Shown: positions 34,070-44,698, counted from the stretch's first letter. The stretch: 64,000 nucleotides of DNA from an uncultured Ruminococcus sp. (GCA_934359255.1 CAKRLG010000008.1:1-64000), one strand, 5' to 3'. Program-made: numbers and translations. The notes: generated from the letters alone by a model not told the origin.

Positions 34070-34966
34070 ATGAAAACTACAAATCAACAACCAACAACAA
34101 TACGGACATCCCCAAGATGGAAGCAGCCGCTGATATCGACAGGCTGCGTACTTTTCGCATCGTTACTGATGTCTGTCAACATCAAATCTTTTGTCCGGGC
34201 GGGGAATCTGATTCCGGGAGGATTTACCGGTTTATCACTTTTGTTACAGCGTACGGCGGAAACATTTTTCGGAATTACATTACCATATTCGGTGATCAAT
34301 ATTGCATTGAATGCGATACCGGCGATCATCGGTTTTCGGATGATCGGGAAAAAGTTTACCTCATATACGGTACTAATGATCGTACTGAACTCTTTTCTGG
34401 TCGATCTGATCCCGGTAACTCCGATTACATATGATCCTCTTCTGGTGTCTGTATTTGGTGGGATTCTGAACGGAACAGCAATATCGATTGCTTTGTTTGG
34501 AAAAGCTTCCAGCGGTGGAACGGATTTTATCGCTGTCTATCTTTCGTCCAGATTACACAAACCGTCCTGGAATTTTGTCTTTGGTATCAACGTGGTAATT
34601 CTGACAACTGCAGGTTTTCTCTTCGGATTTGAAGCTGCGATGTATTCCATCATTTTCCAGTTTGTTTCCACACAGACGATCAACACACTTCACAGAAAAG
34701 ATCAAAAAGCAACCATGTTCATCGTCACCCGTCACGGAGCGATGCTGGAGCAGAAGATTATGGAATGTACCAGGCATGGGATCACACATCTTGCCGTTCA
34801 GGGCTGCTATCTGAAAGAGGACAAAGACATGCTGTACACAGTACTGGGAGAAGATGAGGTGAAAGAAGTGACTGCACTGGTTCACAGCCTGGATCCGGAA
34901 GCATTTATCAACATTATCAAATCCCAGGGGATCGCGGGAAGATTCTATGAGGAACCATTAGAATAA
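34070..34966 (+). CDS. YitT family membrane protein
   Basis: A 298-residue protein of the YitT/DUF161-DUF2179 family: about five or six helices in residues 20-210, including NLIPGGFTGLSLLLQ and GKASSGGTDFIAVYLSS, which are hallmark family loops, and a soluble C-terminal DUF2179 domain (ATMFIVTRHGAMLE to the end). The function is unknown, perhaps transport. ATG 34070 is chosen because GGAG lies at 34060-34063; ATG 34058 and 34022 have no good site. It converges on the GH51 gene. Confidence 0.88.
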   Translation: MKTTNQQPTTIRTSPRWKQPLISTGCVLFASLLMSVNIKSFVRAGNLIPGGFTGLSLLLQRTAETFFGITLPYSVINIALNAIPAIIGFRMIGKKFTSYTVLMIVLNSFLVDLIPVTPITYDPLLVSVFGGILNGTAISIALFGKASSGGTDFIAVYLSSRLHKPSWNFVFGINVVILTTAGFLFGFEAAMYSIIFQFVSTQTINTLHRKDQKATMFIVTRHGAMLEQKIMECTRHGITHLAVQGCYLKEDKDMLYTVLGEDEVKEVTALVHSLDPEAFINIIKSQGIAGRFYEEPLE

Positions 34967-35004
34967 AACAATAGCAAGAACTTTGAATAGTTACAGAACA
35001 GTTA

Positions 35005-35040
35005 TCAAAAATGCTCCTGGAATTCCAGGAGCATTTTTGA
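35005..35040. terminator. bidirectional terminator between yitT and GH51
   Basis: Perfect 16-bp stem (35005-35020 / 35025-35040) with an AATT loop, A-run on the left and T-run on the right. It serves both convergent genes. Confidence 0.93.
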
Positions 35041-35046
35041 AAGAAA

Positions 35047-36564
<1,518 letters not shown>

Positions 36565-36655
36565 TTATATAATGTGCTCTCGACATGTTTTGTCTGTACT
36601 GTCTATGATTGTAACAGAACATTGGCAGAATACCAGATGTTTTTGTCCGAAGTAA

Positions 36656-36684
36656 TTGACTTTTTTTCCGGTGTCGAGTATGCT
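36656..36684 (+). promoter_or_regulatory. promoter for the AraC-type regulator
   Basis: TTGACT (36656-36661), 17-base spacer, TATGCT (36679-36684); leader of about 25 bases. It lies in the 169-base divergent region shared with the GH51 gene. Confidence 0.6.
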
Positions 36685-36715
36685 TTTTGCAGAAAATACG
36701 AGAGGGTATGAAGTC

Positions 36716-37507
36716 ATGATTTCAAATATGTCTATACAGTTTTGTGAATACAACCGTTCCAACCCGGATGCTGACCGGATCTACCGTCCACAGGGGAGCG
36801 GCGATTATTTGTTTTTATTGCTGAAAACTCCGATGAAAGTTTATCAGGAAAACGGCATACTGATCACCGGGGAAAATGCCTGCATCCTATACACACCAGG
36901 ACAGATGCAGCACTATCAGGCAATACAAAAGTTCCGGAACAGTTATCTTCATTTTGTTGCACAGGAGAATCTGGCAGAATATTTTCAGTTTCCACAGAAC
37001 AAGGTATTTTATCCGCGAAATCCGGAGGAAATAGAAGAAATCATCCGCAAGCTGCAGCTGGAATACATTACCCGCGGCTCCCATACGGAAGCAATGCAGA
37101 GTGCACTGATCTGCCAGCTTCTGGTCACGGCAGCCCGTGGACTTGAAAAAGAGCAGCGACATAACCCGGAAGAAGAAGGGTTGTATCGGAATTTTCAGGC
37201 ACTTCGCATGGAGATGCTCCGCCATTATGAAAAACCCTGGACAACTGAACAACTCTGCAATCGGATAAACCTGGAAAAAAGTCAGTTCTACGCTTATTAC
37301 CGACAGTTCTTTCACAGTACCCCACACAACGACCTGCTACAGGTCCGCCTTGACAAGGCCAAAAATCTACTGACAAATGAAGCACTGCCGATCCAACAAG
37401 TGGCTCTTTCCTGCGGATTTCGGAATATGTCTCATTTCAGTCGATATTTTAAACAGCAGTGTGGTTGTTCGCCAAAGGACTGGATCTCCGCGAATTTATG
37501 CAATTAA
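36716..37507 (+). CDS. AraC-family transcriptional regulator
   Basis: A 263-residue regulator: N-terminal cupin-like sensor domain (about 1-150, with PQGSGDYLFLLLKTP and ILYTPGQMQHYQ) and C-terminal double HTH (about 165-260: WTTEQLCNRINLEKSQFYAYY, QVALSCGFRNMSHFSRYFKQ, GCSPKDW). The sugar-sensing layout and the divergent GH51 gene suggest that it activates arabinofuranosidase expression in response to arabinose or an oligosaccharide. ATG 36716 follows GAGGG with 9 bases; the upstream frame to 36656 runs through the promoter. Confidence 0.9.
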   Translation: MISNMSIQFCEYNRSNPDADRIYRPQGSGDYLFLLLKTPMKVYQENGILITGENACILYTPGQMQHYQAIQKFRNSYLHFVAQENLAEYFQFPQNKVFYPRNPEEIEEIIRKLQLEYITRGSHTEAMQSALICQLLVTAARGLEKEQRHNPEEEGLYRNFQALRMEMLRHYEKPWTTEQLCNRINLEKSQFYAYYRQFFHSTPHNDLLQVRLDKAKNLLTNEALPIQQVALSCGFRNMSHFSRYFKQQCGCSPKDWISANLCN

Positions 37508-37667
37508 TATAAATTCTGTGCATCGCGAAGGGTGTTACTGAGAGAGAAGTGATCGATAACAATAACTGAGATGCCAGTGGATCATTTTATAAGGCAAGGT
37601 CACACAAGCTGCACAATATATGGTACAATATAAAAAAGAGATTCTTCAGAAGAAAGGAGATATGCTT

Positions 37668-38465
37668 ATGAAAAGAAAATGGCTTTTTGCTTCATTGCTC
37701 CTCACAGCAGCATTGACCATGACATCCTGTTCTTTCAGACTTCCGGTCAAACTTCCATTCAAAATTCCATTCATTACTGCAGATGGAAACACCAAGCAAA
37801 CAGGCGAAGATCCCTCCGACCCGGAAGAAACCACAGATCCGTTAATAACGGATGAACCTGAAGATCCGGAAGGCAGCTCCACTCCGGAAACCACCCAGTC
37901 AGGTAATGGTCAGGAATCCTCCACACCTGAGGATGCTGATCCTTCTCCGTCACAACCAGATGAAGACCCTGTTGATCCACAGTCCGGTCAGGAGAATTCT
38001 GCGGATATACCAGTTCTCATGGGAGGTGCACTTCCTTATACCGGTATGATTTCTCTTTTAAATGAAAATTATGAAGACGGGACTCACCGATATGACGATA
38101 TGTTAGAGGACGGGATGTCCAGCATCGTTGATTATTGCTATGCCAACCCGGAAGATCTTCCGGACACTCCGGATGCATACGCAACTCTTGCAGCAGAAAA
38201 ACTGACCGATGGCGGTATATATAACATTCTTTCCGTTTACCAGGACGATGTTTATACTGAGAGTCTTTCCTATCCGGTGTATATTGTTTCCTTTACCAGC
38301 GGAAATAACGAGGATACCAATTTCTGGCTGGCATTTATGGTTATACGGGATGGATATACGTACCTGTATGCTCCCAGCGTATCCTGTAATGCGGATTATA
38401 CCGTAGAAGAGCTCGGACAAGATCTTTTCCCACGTCTGTTTTTTTCCGATTCGATGGACGACTGA
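37668..38465 (+). CDS. lipoprotein with acidic Pro/Ser/Thr linker
   Basis: A 265-residue secreted lipoprotein. The signal peptide MKRKWLFASLLLTAALTMTSC ends in a lipobox cysteine at residue 21. Residues about 45-115 are a low-complexity acidic linker rich in D/E/P/S/T (EDPSDPEETTDP and similar), typical of surface-exposed spacers. Residues 120-265 form a small globular domain with no recognised family. GGAG lies 8 bases before ATG 37668. It stands alone between the AraC gene and the acetyltransferase gene; function unknown. Confidence 0.8.
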   Translation: MKRKWLFASLLLTAALTMTSCSFRLPVKLPFKIPFITADGNTKQTGEDPSDPEETTDPLITDEPEDPEGSSTPETTQSGNGQESSTPEDADPSPSQPDEDPVDPQSGQENSADIPVLMGGALPYTGMISLLNENYEDGTHRYDDMLEDGMSSIVDYCYANPEDLPDTPDAYATLAAEKLTDGGIYNILSVYQDDVYTESLSYPVYIVSFTSGNNEDTNFWLAFMVIRDGYTYLYAPSVSCNADYTVEELGQDLFPRLFFSDSMDD

Positions 38466-38604
38466 TGCTATGGAAAAGCGCCTGACTGTTATGTATTACT
38501 GTTATGTGCTGTGACAATACTTTTCTTGGAGAACAGATGGCTTTTTCCACGCAAATATGTTACACTTAACCCTGTAGTAATATGAACTGGGAGGTAGAAA
38601 AACT

Positions 38605-39204
38605 ATGACTGAGCAGGAGAGAATGAAACAGGGGTATGTATGGCAGGATGATGATGAAAATATGAGCCTGCAGGCTCACACAAAAACACTGGTAAGAGAA
38701 TTCAACAGTATGCCACCGGAGGATATGGAAGGAAGAGAAGCACTTCTTCACAAGATATTCGGAAATGTAGGAAAAAATGTATGGATCACCCCACCTCTTA
38801 CAGCAGCTGTTGGAAAATATGTATCCATCGGAGACGGCACTTATTCTAATATGAATCTGACACTGATCGATGACTGGAAGATCACCATCGGAAAAAATGT
38901 GTTGATCGGACCGAATGTAACCTTGTGTACCACCGGACATCCCATTGATCCGGAACACCGGGGAGACGGAATGTATTCATTCCCAATCACCATTGGTGAT
39001 AATGTATGGCTGGGAGCCAATGTTGTCGTTCTTCCGGATGTAACCATCGGAGAAAATTCCGTGATCGGCGCAGGTTCTATCGTAACAAAAGACATTCCGG
39101 CAAACTGTATTGCTTTTGGAAGTCCTTGTAAGGTATATCGTGAGATTAATGAGCACGATAAAGAATACTATTTTAAAAACCATCGCTTTGATGAGCAGCC
39201 ATAA
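38605..39204 (+). CDS. sugar O-acetyltransferase (maltose/galactoside type)
   Basis: A 199-residue left-handed beta-helix acetyltransferase of the LacA/Maa family, which uses acetyl-CoA to acetylate sugars. The N-terminal Maa domain (about 5-55) is followed by hexapeptide repeats (VSIGDG, ITIGKNVLIGPN, ITIGDNVWLGANVVV, VTIGENSVIGAGSIV). The catalytic histidine is H112 in CTTGHPIDPEHR. Length and order of elements are normal. Substrate not determined. Confidence 0.92.
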   Translation: MTEQERMKQGYVWQDDDENMSLQAHTKTLVREFNSMPPEDMEGREALLHKIFGNVGKNVWITPPLTAAVGKYVSIGDGTYSNMNLTLIDDWKITIGKNVLIGPNVTLCTTGHPIDPEHRGDGMYSFPITIGDNVWLGANVVVLPDVTIGENSVIGAGSIVTKDIPANCIAFGSPCKVYREINEHDKEYYFKNHRFDEQP

Positions 39205-39236
39205 TCAAAAGGTTTCGTACATGCACGGACTTTGGC

Positions 39237-39263
39237 ATTACTGGGAACGGAGTGAACGGTAAT
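39237..39263 (+). terminator. weak hairpin after the acetyltransferase
   Basis: ATTACTG (39237-39243) pairs with CGGTAAT (39257-39263) using one G-U. There is no T-tract, so it is a doubtful terminator. Confidence 0.3.
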
Positions 39264-39300
39264 ACTTTGGCTCGTTGCCTGCGTAAATAACAGGAAAGCC

Positions 39301-39329
39301 TTGACAAACACTGCCTTTGCAGTTAAAAT
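39301..39329 (+). promoter_or_regulatory. promoter for leuS
   Basis: TTGACA (39301-39306), 17-base spacer, TAAAAT (39324-39329), close to consensus. Transcription would start near 39336 and include the T-box leader. Confidence 0.8.
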
Positions 39330-39335
39330 ATTTTA

Positions 39336-39625
39336 TGTTTTATAAAGTATACGACCTGGAAGGGGAAGAGTAGAAGCGGTATCGTTCTTTCAGAGAGCTG
39401 TCGGTTGGTGGAAGACAGCAGAAGAGAGCTTTGAACTGGCCCCGGAGTCCTTTTTCCGAAACATTTCCATAGTCTTTCATATGAAGATGCAAGTAAGAAA
39501 AAGCGGGAATTCCCGTTACAGAATCCATAAGTGCATGAGGCTTATGCTTCATGAAGTAGAGTGGTACCACGGAAATAAGTCCTTTCGTCTCTAGTTGCAA
39601 AACAGAAACAAAAGGACTTTTTATA
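39336..39625 (+). ncRNA. T-box leader of leuS
   Basis: A T-box riboswitch that reads uncharged tRNA and controls leuS. The T-box core AGAGTGGTACCACGG is at 39558-39572. The terminator stem is AAGTCCTTT (39577-39585) / AAAGGACTT (39611-39619) followed by T. Stem I holds the GAAGAGTAGAAG (AGTA) motif near 39367 and a specifier region GAACTGG, with CTG (Leu) at 39436-39438 followed by a purine. Uncharged tRNA-Leu would pair with the specifier and the T-box, favouring the antiterminator. Confidence 0.88.
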
Positions 39626-39654
39626 TTTCAAGCAATACCTAGGAGGAAGAAATC

Positions 39655-42069
39655 ATGACAGTACCTTATAATCATAGGGCAGTAGAAAAAAAATGGCATG
39701 ATATCTGGGAAGAACACCCAGTGAATGTGGATGATGGCAAAAAGCCAAAATATTATTGTCTGGACATGTTCCCATATCCGTCAGGAAACGGTCTTCATGT
39801 AGGACACTGGAGAGGATATGTAATCTCTGATGTATGGAGTCGTTACAAATTACTGAACGGTTACTACATCATTCATCCGATGGGATGGGATGCTTTCGGT
39901 CTGCCGGCTGAAAACTATGCGATCAAAATGGGTGTACATCCTGCAAAATCAACCGCAGACAACGTAGCAAACATCAAACGTCAGATCAACGAGATCGCAG
40001 CTCTGTATGACTGGGATCGCGAAGTAAACACCACAGATCCTGAGTTCTACAAATGGACCCAGTGGATCTTTGTAAAGATGTTTAAAGAAGGTCTTGCTTA
40101 CGAAAAAGAATTCCCGATCAACTGGTGTCCATCCTGTAAAACAGGTCTGGCCAATGAAGAAGTTGTCAACGGAAAATGTGAGCGTTGTGGTTCTGAAGTA
40201 ACTAAGAAAAACCTGCGTCAGTGGATGCTGCGTATCACAAAATATGCAGACCGTCTGTTGAATGACCTGGATAAACTGGACTGGCCGGAAAAAGTTAAAA
40301 AAATGCAGAGTGACTGGATTGGTAAATCCTACGGTGCAGAAGTTGAATTCCCGGTTGAAGGAAAAGACGAGAAGATCACTGTATACACCACTCGCCCGGA
40401 TACCCTTCACGGTGCAACTTTCATGGTACTGGCTCCTGAGCATGCTATGGCAAAAGAACTGGCTACCGATGAAACAAGAGAAGCTGTGGAACAATATATC
40501 TACGATGCATCCATGAAGTCTAACGTGGATCGTCTGCAGGACAAAGAAAAGACTGGTGTGTTTACCGGATCTTACGCAATCAATCCGTTAAATGGTGCAA
40601 AAGTGCCGATCTGGCTGTCTGACTATGTATTGGCTGATTACGGTACCGGAGCAATCATGTGTGTACCTGCTCATGATGACCGTGACTTTGAGTTTGCAAC
40701 AAAGTTCAATATTCCGATCATTCAGGTTATCGCAAAAGATGGAAAAGAAATTGAAAACATGACAGAAGCCTATACCGAGGCTTCAGGAACAATGATCAAC
40801 TCCGGTGACTGGAACGGTATGGAATCTTCTGTACTGAAGAAAGAAGCTCCGATGATGATCGAAAAAATGGGTATCGGACGTAAAACCGTAAACTTCAAAC
40901 TGCGTGACTGGGTATTCTCCCGTCAGCGTTATTGGGGCGAGCCGATCCCGATCGTTCACTGCCCGAAATGTGGAAACGTTCCGGTACCGGAAGAAGAACT
41001 TCCGCTTCGTCTGCCGGATGTAGAATCCTACGAACCGACAGGAACCGGCGAATCTCCACTGGCTGCTATTGACGAATGGGTTAACTGCAAGTGCCCGGCC
41101 TGCGGAGGACCTGCAAAACGTGAGACTAACACTATGCCACAGTGGGCTGGTTCTTCCTGGTATTTCCTGCGTTATGTAGATAACAAAAATGATAAAGAAC
41201 TGGTTTCCAAAGAAAAAGCTGACAAGTATCTGCCGGTAGATATGTACATCGGTGGTGTGGAACATGCGGTACTGCATCTGCTGTATTCCCGTTTCTACAC
41301 CAAGTTCCTGTATGATATCGGAGCTATTGATTTTGATGAACCATTCCACAAACTGTTTAACCAGGGTATGATCACAGGTAAGAACGGTATCAAGATGAGT
41401 AAATCCAAAGGAAACGTTGTTTCTCCGGATGATCTGGTAAGAGATTACGGATGTGACTCTCTGCGTATCTATGAGCTGTTCGTAGGACCGCCGGAACTGG
41501 ATGCAGAGTGGGACGACAGAGGAATCGACGGTGTATACCGTTTCCTGAACCGTTTCTGGAAACTGGTACAGGACAGCGCAGAAGCAAATGTTGCAGAGAC
41601 CAAAGAAATGGTAAAACTGCGTCACTGCCTGATCCACGATATCACAGAACGTCTGGAAAGCTTCAGCCTGAACACTGTTATCTCCAAATTCATGGAATAT
41701 AACAACAAGCTGATCGACATGGCAAAGAAGAGCGGTGGTATCGATAAAGAAACACTGTCTACTTATGTAATTCTGCTTTCCCCGTTTGCTCCGCATATCG
41801 CAGAAGAACTGTGGCAGGTACTGGGTCATGACACTTCCGTATTTGCTGCGCAGTGGCCGGAACATGACGAAGAAGCCATGAAAGATGATGAAGTAGAAGT
41901 ACCGGTACAGATCAACGGAAAAACCCGTGCAGTCATCAGCATTCCGGTTGACATCTCCAAAGAAGATGCGATCGCAAAAGGAAAAGAAGCCATTGCTGAC
42001 AAACTGACAGGTACAATCGTAAAAGAGATCTATGTACCGAAGAAGATCATCAACATCGTTCAGAAATAA
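39655..42069 (+). CDS. leuS: leucyl-tRNA synthetase
   Basis: An 804-residue class I synthetase that attaches leucine to tRNA-Leu. The HIGH-type motif is HVGH at 48-51 (PYPSGNGLHVGH), the zinc-finger-like CPSCKTG and CERCG follow, the CP1 editing domain carries the T-rich TTRPDT and GTGAIMCVPAHDDRD, and KMSKSKGN is present near residue 580. AGGAGG (39641-39646) lies 8 bases before the ATG. Controlled by the T-box upstream. Confidence 0.98.
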   Translation: MTVPYNHRAVEKKWHDIWEEHPVNVDDGKKPKYYCLDMFPYPSGNGLHVGHWRGYVISDVWSRYKLLNGYYIIHPMGWDAFGLPAENYAIKMGVHPAKSTADNVANIKRQINEIAALYDWDREVNTTDPEFYKWTQWIFVKMFKEGLAYEKEFPINWCPSCKTGLANEEVVNGKCERCGSEVTKKNLRQWMLRITKYADRLLNDLDKLDWPEKVKKMQSDWIGKSYGAEVEFPVEGKDEKITVYTTRPDTLHGATFMVLAPEHAMAKELATDETREAVEQYIYDASMKSNVDRLQDKEKTGVFTGSYAINPLNGAKVPIWLSDYVLADYGTGAIMCVPAHDDRDFEFATKFNIPIIQVIAKDGKEIENMTEAYTEASGTMINSGDWNGMESSVLKKEAPMMIEKMGIGRKTVNFKLRDWVFSRQRYWGEPIPIVHCPKCGNVPVPEEELPLRLPDVESYEPTGTGESPLAAIDEWVNCKCPACGGPAKRETNTMPQWAGSSWYFLRYVDNKNDKELVSKEKADKYLPVDMYIGGVEHAVLHLLYSRFYTKFLYDIGAIDFDEPFHKLFNQGMITGKNGIKMSKSKGNVVSPDDLVRDYGCDSLRIYELFVGPPELDAEWDDRGIDGVYRFLNRFWKLVQDSAEANVAETKEMVKLRHCLIHDITERLESFSLNTVISKFMEYNNKLIDMAKKSGGIDKETLSTYVILLSPFAPHIAEELWQVLGHDTSVFAAQWPEHDEEAMKDDEVEVPVQINGKTRAVISIPVDISKEDAIAKGKEAIADKLTGTIVKEIYVPKKIINIVQK

Positions 42070-42101
42070 TAAAATAAACGGATAAATAAGTCTGTTTCGG
42101 G

Positions 42102-42150
42102 AATCTCCTGTACGGTATTCAATTATAGATACTATACAGGAGATTTTCTT
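42102..42150 (+). terminator. terminator after leuS
   Basis: Perfect 11-bp stem AATCTCCTGTA (42102-42112) / TACAGGAGATT (42135-42145) followed by TTCTT. Confidence 0.82.
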
Positions 42151-42160
42151 ATAAAAGATA

Positions 42161-42253
42161 TTGAAATCATCGGGAACCTACGTTATAATTTTTTTAAATT
42201 TACAGAGAAAACAAAGACAAGGAGGTCTGCATTACTATTTGCAGACTTTTTTT
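42161..42253 (+). ncRNA. possible short terminated RNA or attenuated leader
   Basis: Promoter TTGAAA (42161-42166), 17-base spacer, TATAAT (42184-42189), followed by a hairpin GGTCTGCA/TGCAGACT (42224-42231 / 42240-42247) and seven T ending at 42253. The predicted RNA is about 60 bases and contains AAGGAGG just before the stem. It is either a small RNA or a leader ending before the 95-residue gene at 42324. Confidence 0.5.
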
Positions 42254-42271
42254 GTTACATTGCATATCAAT

Positions 42272-42292
42272 AATTGGTCCAGTGGACCAATT
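42272..42292. promoter_or_regulatory. palindrome AATTGGTCC-AGT-GGACCAATT
   Basis: Perfect 9-bp arms with a 3-base centre, 31 bases before the ATG at 42324. The core TGGTCC...GGACCA resembles GntR-family operators. It could also act as a weak terminator, since TTTTAATCTTT follows. A sister copy lies at 46341-46365. Confidence 0.5.
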
Positions 42293-42323
42293 TTAATCTT
42301 TCGGACATAAAGGAGGAAAAGAT

Positions 42324-42611
42324 ATGAATACGATTGAATTACTGGATGCACTGCAGCTGAAAGCAAAAAGAGATCCGGAGCTTCGAAAAGCACTCTTTGC
42401 TACACGCAATGAGAAAAATCCTGTTGACGCTTTCTGTAAAAAATGTCAGGAAGAAGGTTACCCGATCTATACGATGGATCTGATCCAGGCGGGAGAGGAG
42501 TTTTATGCGTCTATGCGCCGTAGTACCAATGGTGGCGGTGAAAATTCGCCAAAACTGGAAGGGGAAGATGACTTTTATGAACTGTTCTTCGCCAGTCTGG
42601 AAGATTTATAA
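42324..42611 (+). CDS. small protein, possibly Nif11-like leader peptide
   Basis: A 95-residue protein behind AAAGGAGGAAAAG. The N-terminal helix ELLDALQLKAKRDPELRKAL, the later CQEEGYPIYTMDLIQAGEEF and the GGG run (about 70-72) recall the Nif11-type leader pattern (helix, then Gy-ft-eel, then double glycine). The acidic tail after GGG (residues 73-95) would be the core region but has no Cys/Ser/Thr-rich stretch. No maturation enzyme is nearby. The leader-peptide idea is weak; real gene, unknown function. Confidence 0.65.
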   Translation: MNTIELLDALQLKAKRDPELRKALFATRNEKNPVDAFCKKCQEEGYPIYTMDLIQAGEEFYASMRRSTNGGGENSPKLEGEDDFYELFFASLEDL

Positions 42612-42808
42612 CTATTCAGCAGACAGTTCTTTGCGTTTGAAAATCCCTGCGATTTTTCAGATAATATAGTAGAATTTGTCGCTTTCACTGAAATTCTTTG
42701 TTAAGATTCGTTTAAATTACACAAAACGGTTGCTGCTTTTGTGAAAACATGTTACAATATATATAACTTTTTAAGTAACAAAAATAAAGATAATAGGAGT
42801 GGTAAATA
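42612..42808 (+). promoter_or_regulatory. spacer with promoter for the phosphosugar mutase
   Basis: A 197-base gap. TTGCTG (42730-42735), 17-base spacer and TACAAT (42753-42758) form the likely promoter, with TAGGAG before the ATG. Nothing else is evident. Confidence 0.6.
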
Positions 42809-44491
42809 ATGTATCAGGAAGAATACAAACGCTGGTTGGCAGCAGATCTTGAGGATGCCGATCTGAATCCGGAACTGTCCAGAATCGAAGGAAACGATGA
42901 TGAGATCAAAGAACGTTTCGCGGTTGCATTAAAATTCGGAACTGCAGGTCTTCGTGGGGTTCTGGGCGCAGGTACCAATCGTATGAATATTTATGTGGTT
43001 CGTCAGGCAACCCAGGGACTTGCCAACTGGGTAAAAACCCAGGGCGGCACACAGACTGTAGCCATCAGCTACGACAGCCGTCTGAAGAGTGATGTATTTG
43101 CAAAGACTGCTGCTGGTGTACTGGCAGCCAACGGAATCAATGTCAGAATCTATGATGCTCTGATGCCGGTTCCGGCCCTTTCTTTTGCGACCAGATATTA
43201 TAACTGTAATGCAGGTATTATGGTAACTGCTTCTCATAACCCTGCAAAGTACAATGGTTATAAAGCATATGGTCCGGACGGATGCCAGATGACTGACGAT
43301 GCTGCGGCAATCGTTTACGATGAGATTCAGAAAACTGACGTTCTGACCGGTGCGAAATATATGTCTTTTGCAGCAGGTGTAGAAGAAGGTCTGATTCGTT
43401 TCGTAGGAGATGACTGCAAACGTGCCCTGTATGATGCCATCGAGTCCAGACAGGTTCGTCCGGGTCTGTGTAAAACTGCAGGACTGAAACTGGTATACAG
43501 CCCGTTAAACGGTTCCGGTCTGGTTCCTGTCACACAGGTACTGAAAGATATCGGAATTACTGATATCACTATTGTTCCGGAACAGGAATATCCAAACGGT
43601 TACTTTACAACCTGCAGTTATCCGAATCCGGAAATCTTTGCAGCTCTGGAACTGGGACTGAATCTCGCAAAAGAATCCGGTGCTGACCTGATGCTTGCAA
43701 CAGACCCGGATGCAGACCGTGTAGGTATCGCCATGAAGTGCCCGGATGGTTCTTATGAACTGGTTAGCGGAAATGAAGTTGGTGTTCTGCTCCTGGATTA
43801 TATCTGTGCAGGACGTATTGAAAAAGGCACAATGCCACAGAATCCGGTAGCAGTAAAATCTATTGTATCCACACCGCTGGCAGATGCAATTGCAAAACAT
43901 TACGGTGTAGAATTGAGAAGTGTCCTGACCGGTTTCAAATGGATCGGTGATCAGATTGCTCAGCTGGAAGCAGCAGGTGAAGTTGACCGTTTCATTTTCG
44001 GATTTGAAGAAAGTTATGGCTATCTGGCTGGCCCTTACGTACGTGACAAAGATGCGGTTATCGCTTCCATGTTGATCTGTGAGATGGCTGCTTACTACAG
44101 AAGCACAGGAAGTTCTCTGAAAGCAAGACTGGAAGAGATTTACAAAGAATATGGTCGTTACCTGAACAAAGTAGATAGCTTTGAATTCCCGGGACTGAGT
44201 GGTATGGATACCATGGCAGGTATCATGGAAGGACTCAGAAAGAATCCTCTGACCGAAATCGCAGGCTACAAAGTTGCCAGCGTAACCGACTATGAAAAAC
44301 CGGAAGAAACCGGTCTTCCGGCAGCCAACGTTCTGATCTACAAACTGGAGAATAACGAAACCGTTATCATTCGTCCATCCGGTACAGAACCAAAGATCAA
44401 GATCTATTACACCACACTGGGTAAAGATCTGGCAGAAGCAGAAGCAGAGAAAGAAAAACTGGCAGAAGCTTTAAAACCGATCATGGCATAA
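42809..44491 (+). CDS. phosphoglucomutase / phosphomannomutase family
   Basis: A 560-residue alpha-D-phosphohexomutase, PgcA-like in length. It interconverts glucose 1- and 6-phosphate or a related sugar pair. Catalytic serine S142 lies in TASHNPAKYNGYK; metal loop DPDADRVG; sugar-binding GFEESYGY; phosphate-binding RPSGTEPKIKIYY near the end. N-terminal FGTAGLRG is typical. It links the GH13 product glucose 1-phosphate or glycogen-type metabolism to glycolysis; the GH13 gene follows. Confidence 0.93.
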   Translation: MYQEEYKRWLAADLEDADLNPELSRIEGNDDEIKERFAVALKFGTAGLRGVLGAGTNRMNIYVVRQATQGLANWVKTQGGTQTVAISYDSRLKSDVFAKTAAGVLAANGINVRIYDALMPVPALSFATRYYNCNAGIMVTASHNPAKYNGYKAYGPDGCQMTDDAAAIVYDEIQKTDVLTGAKYMSFAAGVEEGLIRFVGDDCKRALYDAIESRQVRPGLCKTAGLKLVYSPLNGSGLVPVTQVLKDIGITDITIVPEQEYPNGYFTTCSYPNPEIFAALELGLNLAKESGADLMLATDPDADRVGIAMKCPDGSYELVSGNEVGVLLLDYICAGRIEKGTMPQNPVAVKSIVSTPLADAIAKHYGVELRSVLTGFKWIGDQIAQLEAAGEVDRFIFGFEESYGYLAGPYVRDKDAVIASMLICEMAAYYRSTGSSLKARLEEIYKEYGRYLNKVDSFEFPGLSGMDTMAGIMEGLRKNPLTEIAGYKVASVTDYEKPEETGLPAANVLIYKLENNETVIIRPSGTEPKIKIYYTTLGKDLAEAEAEKEKLAEALKPIMA

Positions 44492-44519
44492 GTTTACGAA
44501 CAAAATACGCTATGCGAAT

Positions 44520-44553
44520 GGGCAATACAGGGAAATCTGTATTGCCCGTTTTT
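44520..44553 (+). terminator. terminator after the mutase gene
   Basis: Perfect 11-bp stem GGGCAATACAG (44520-44530) / CTGTATTGCCC (44537-44547) followed by GTTTTTA. Confidence 0.88.
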
Positions 44554-44698
44554 AATGTTTAGATAATTTATATACCGAACGGTAAATAAATTACTGGATT
44601 TCTGTAAGAAGGTGTGGTATGATAATAAAAGTAAATATAATTTGCTTACTTTTATAAGTAATTGCAAATATAAATTATAGAAATAGAGGTGCATTCAC

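Noticed and set aside
40783..41865. 360-codon open frame on the minus strand
   Set aside because: It lies wholly inside leuS in antisense; composition and lack of ribosome site mark it as a shadow.
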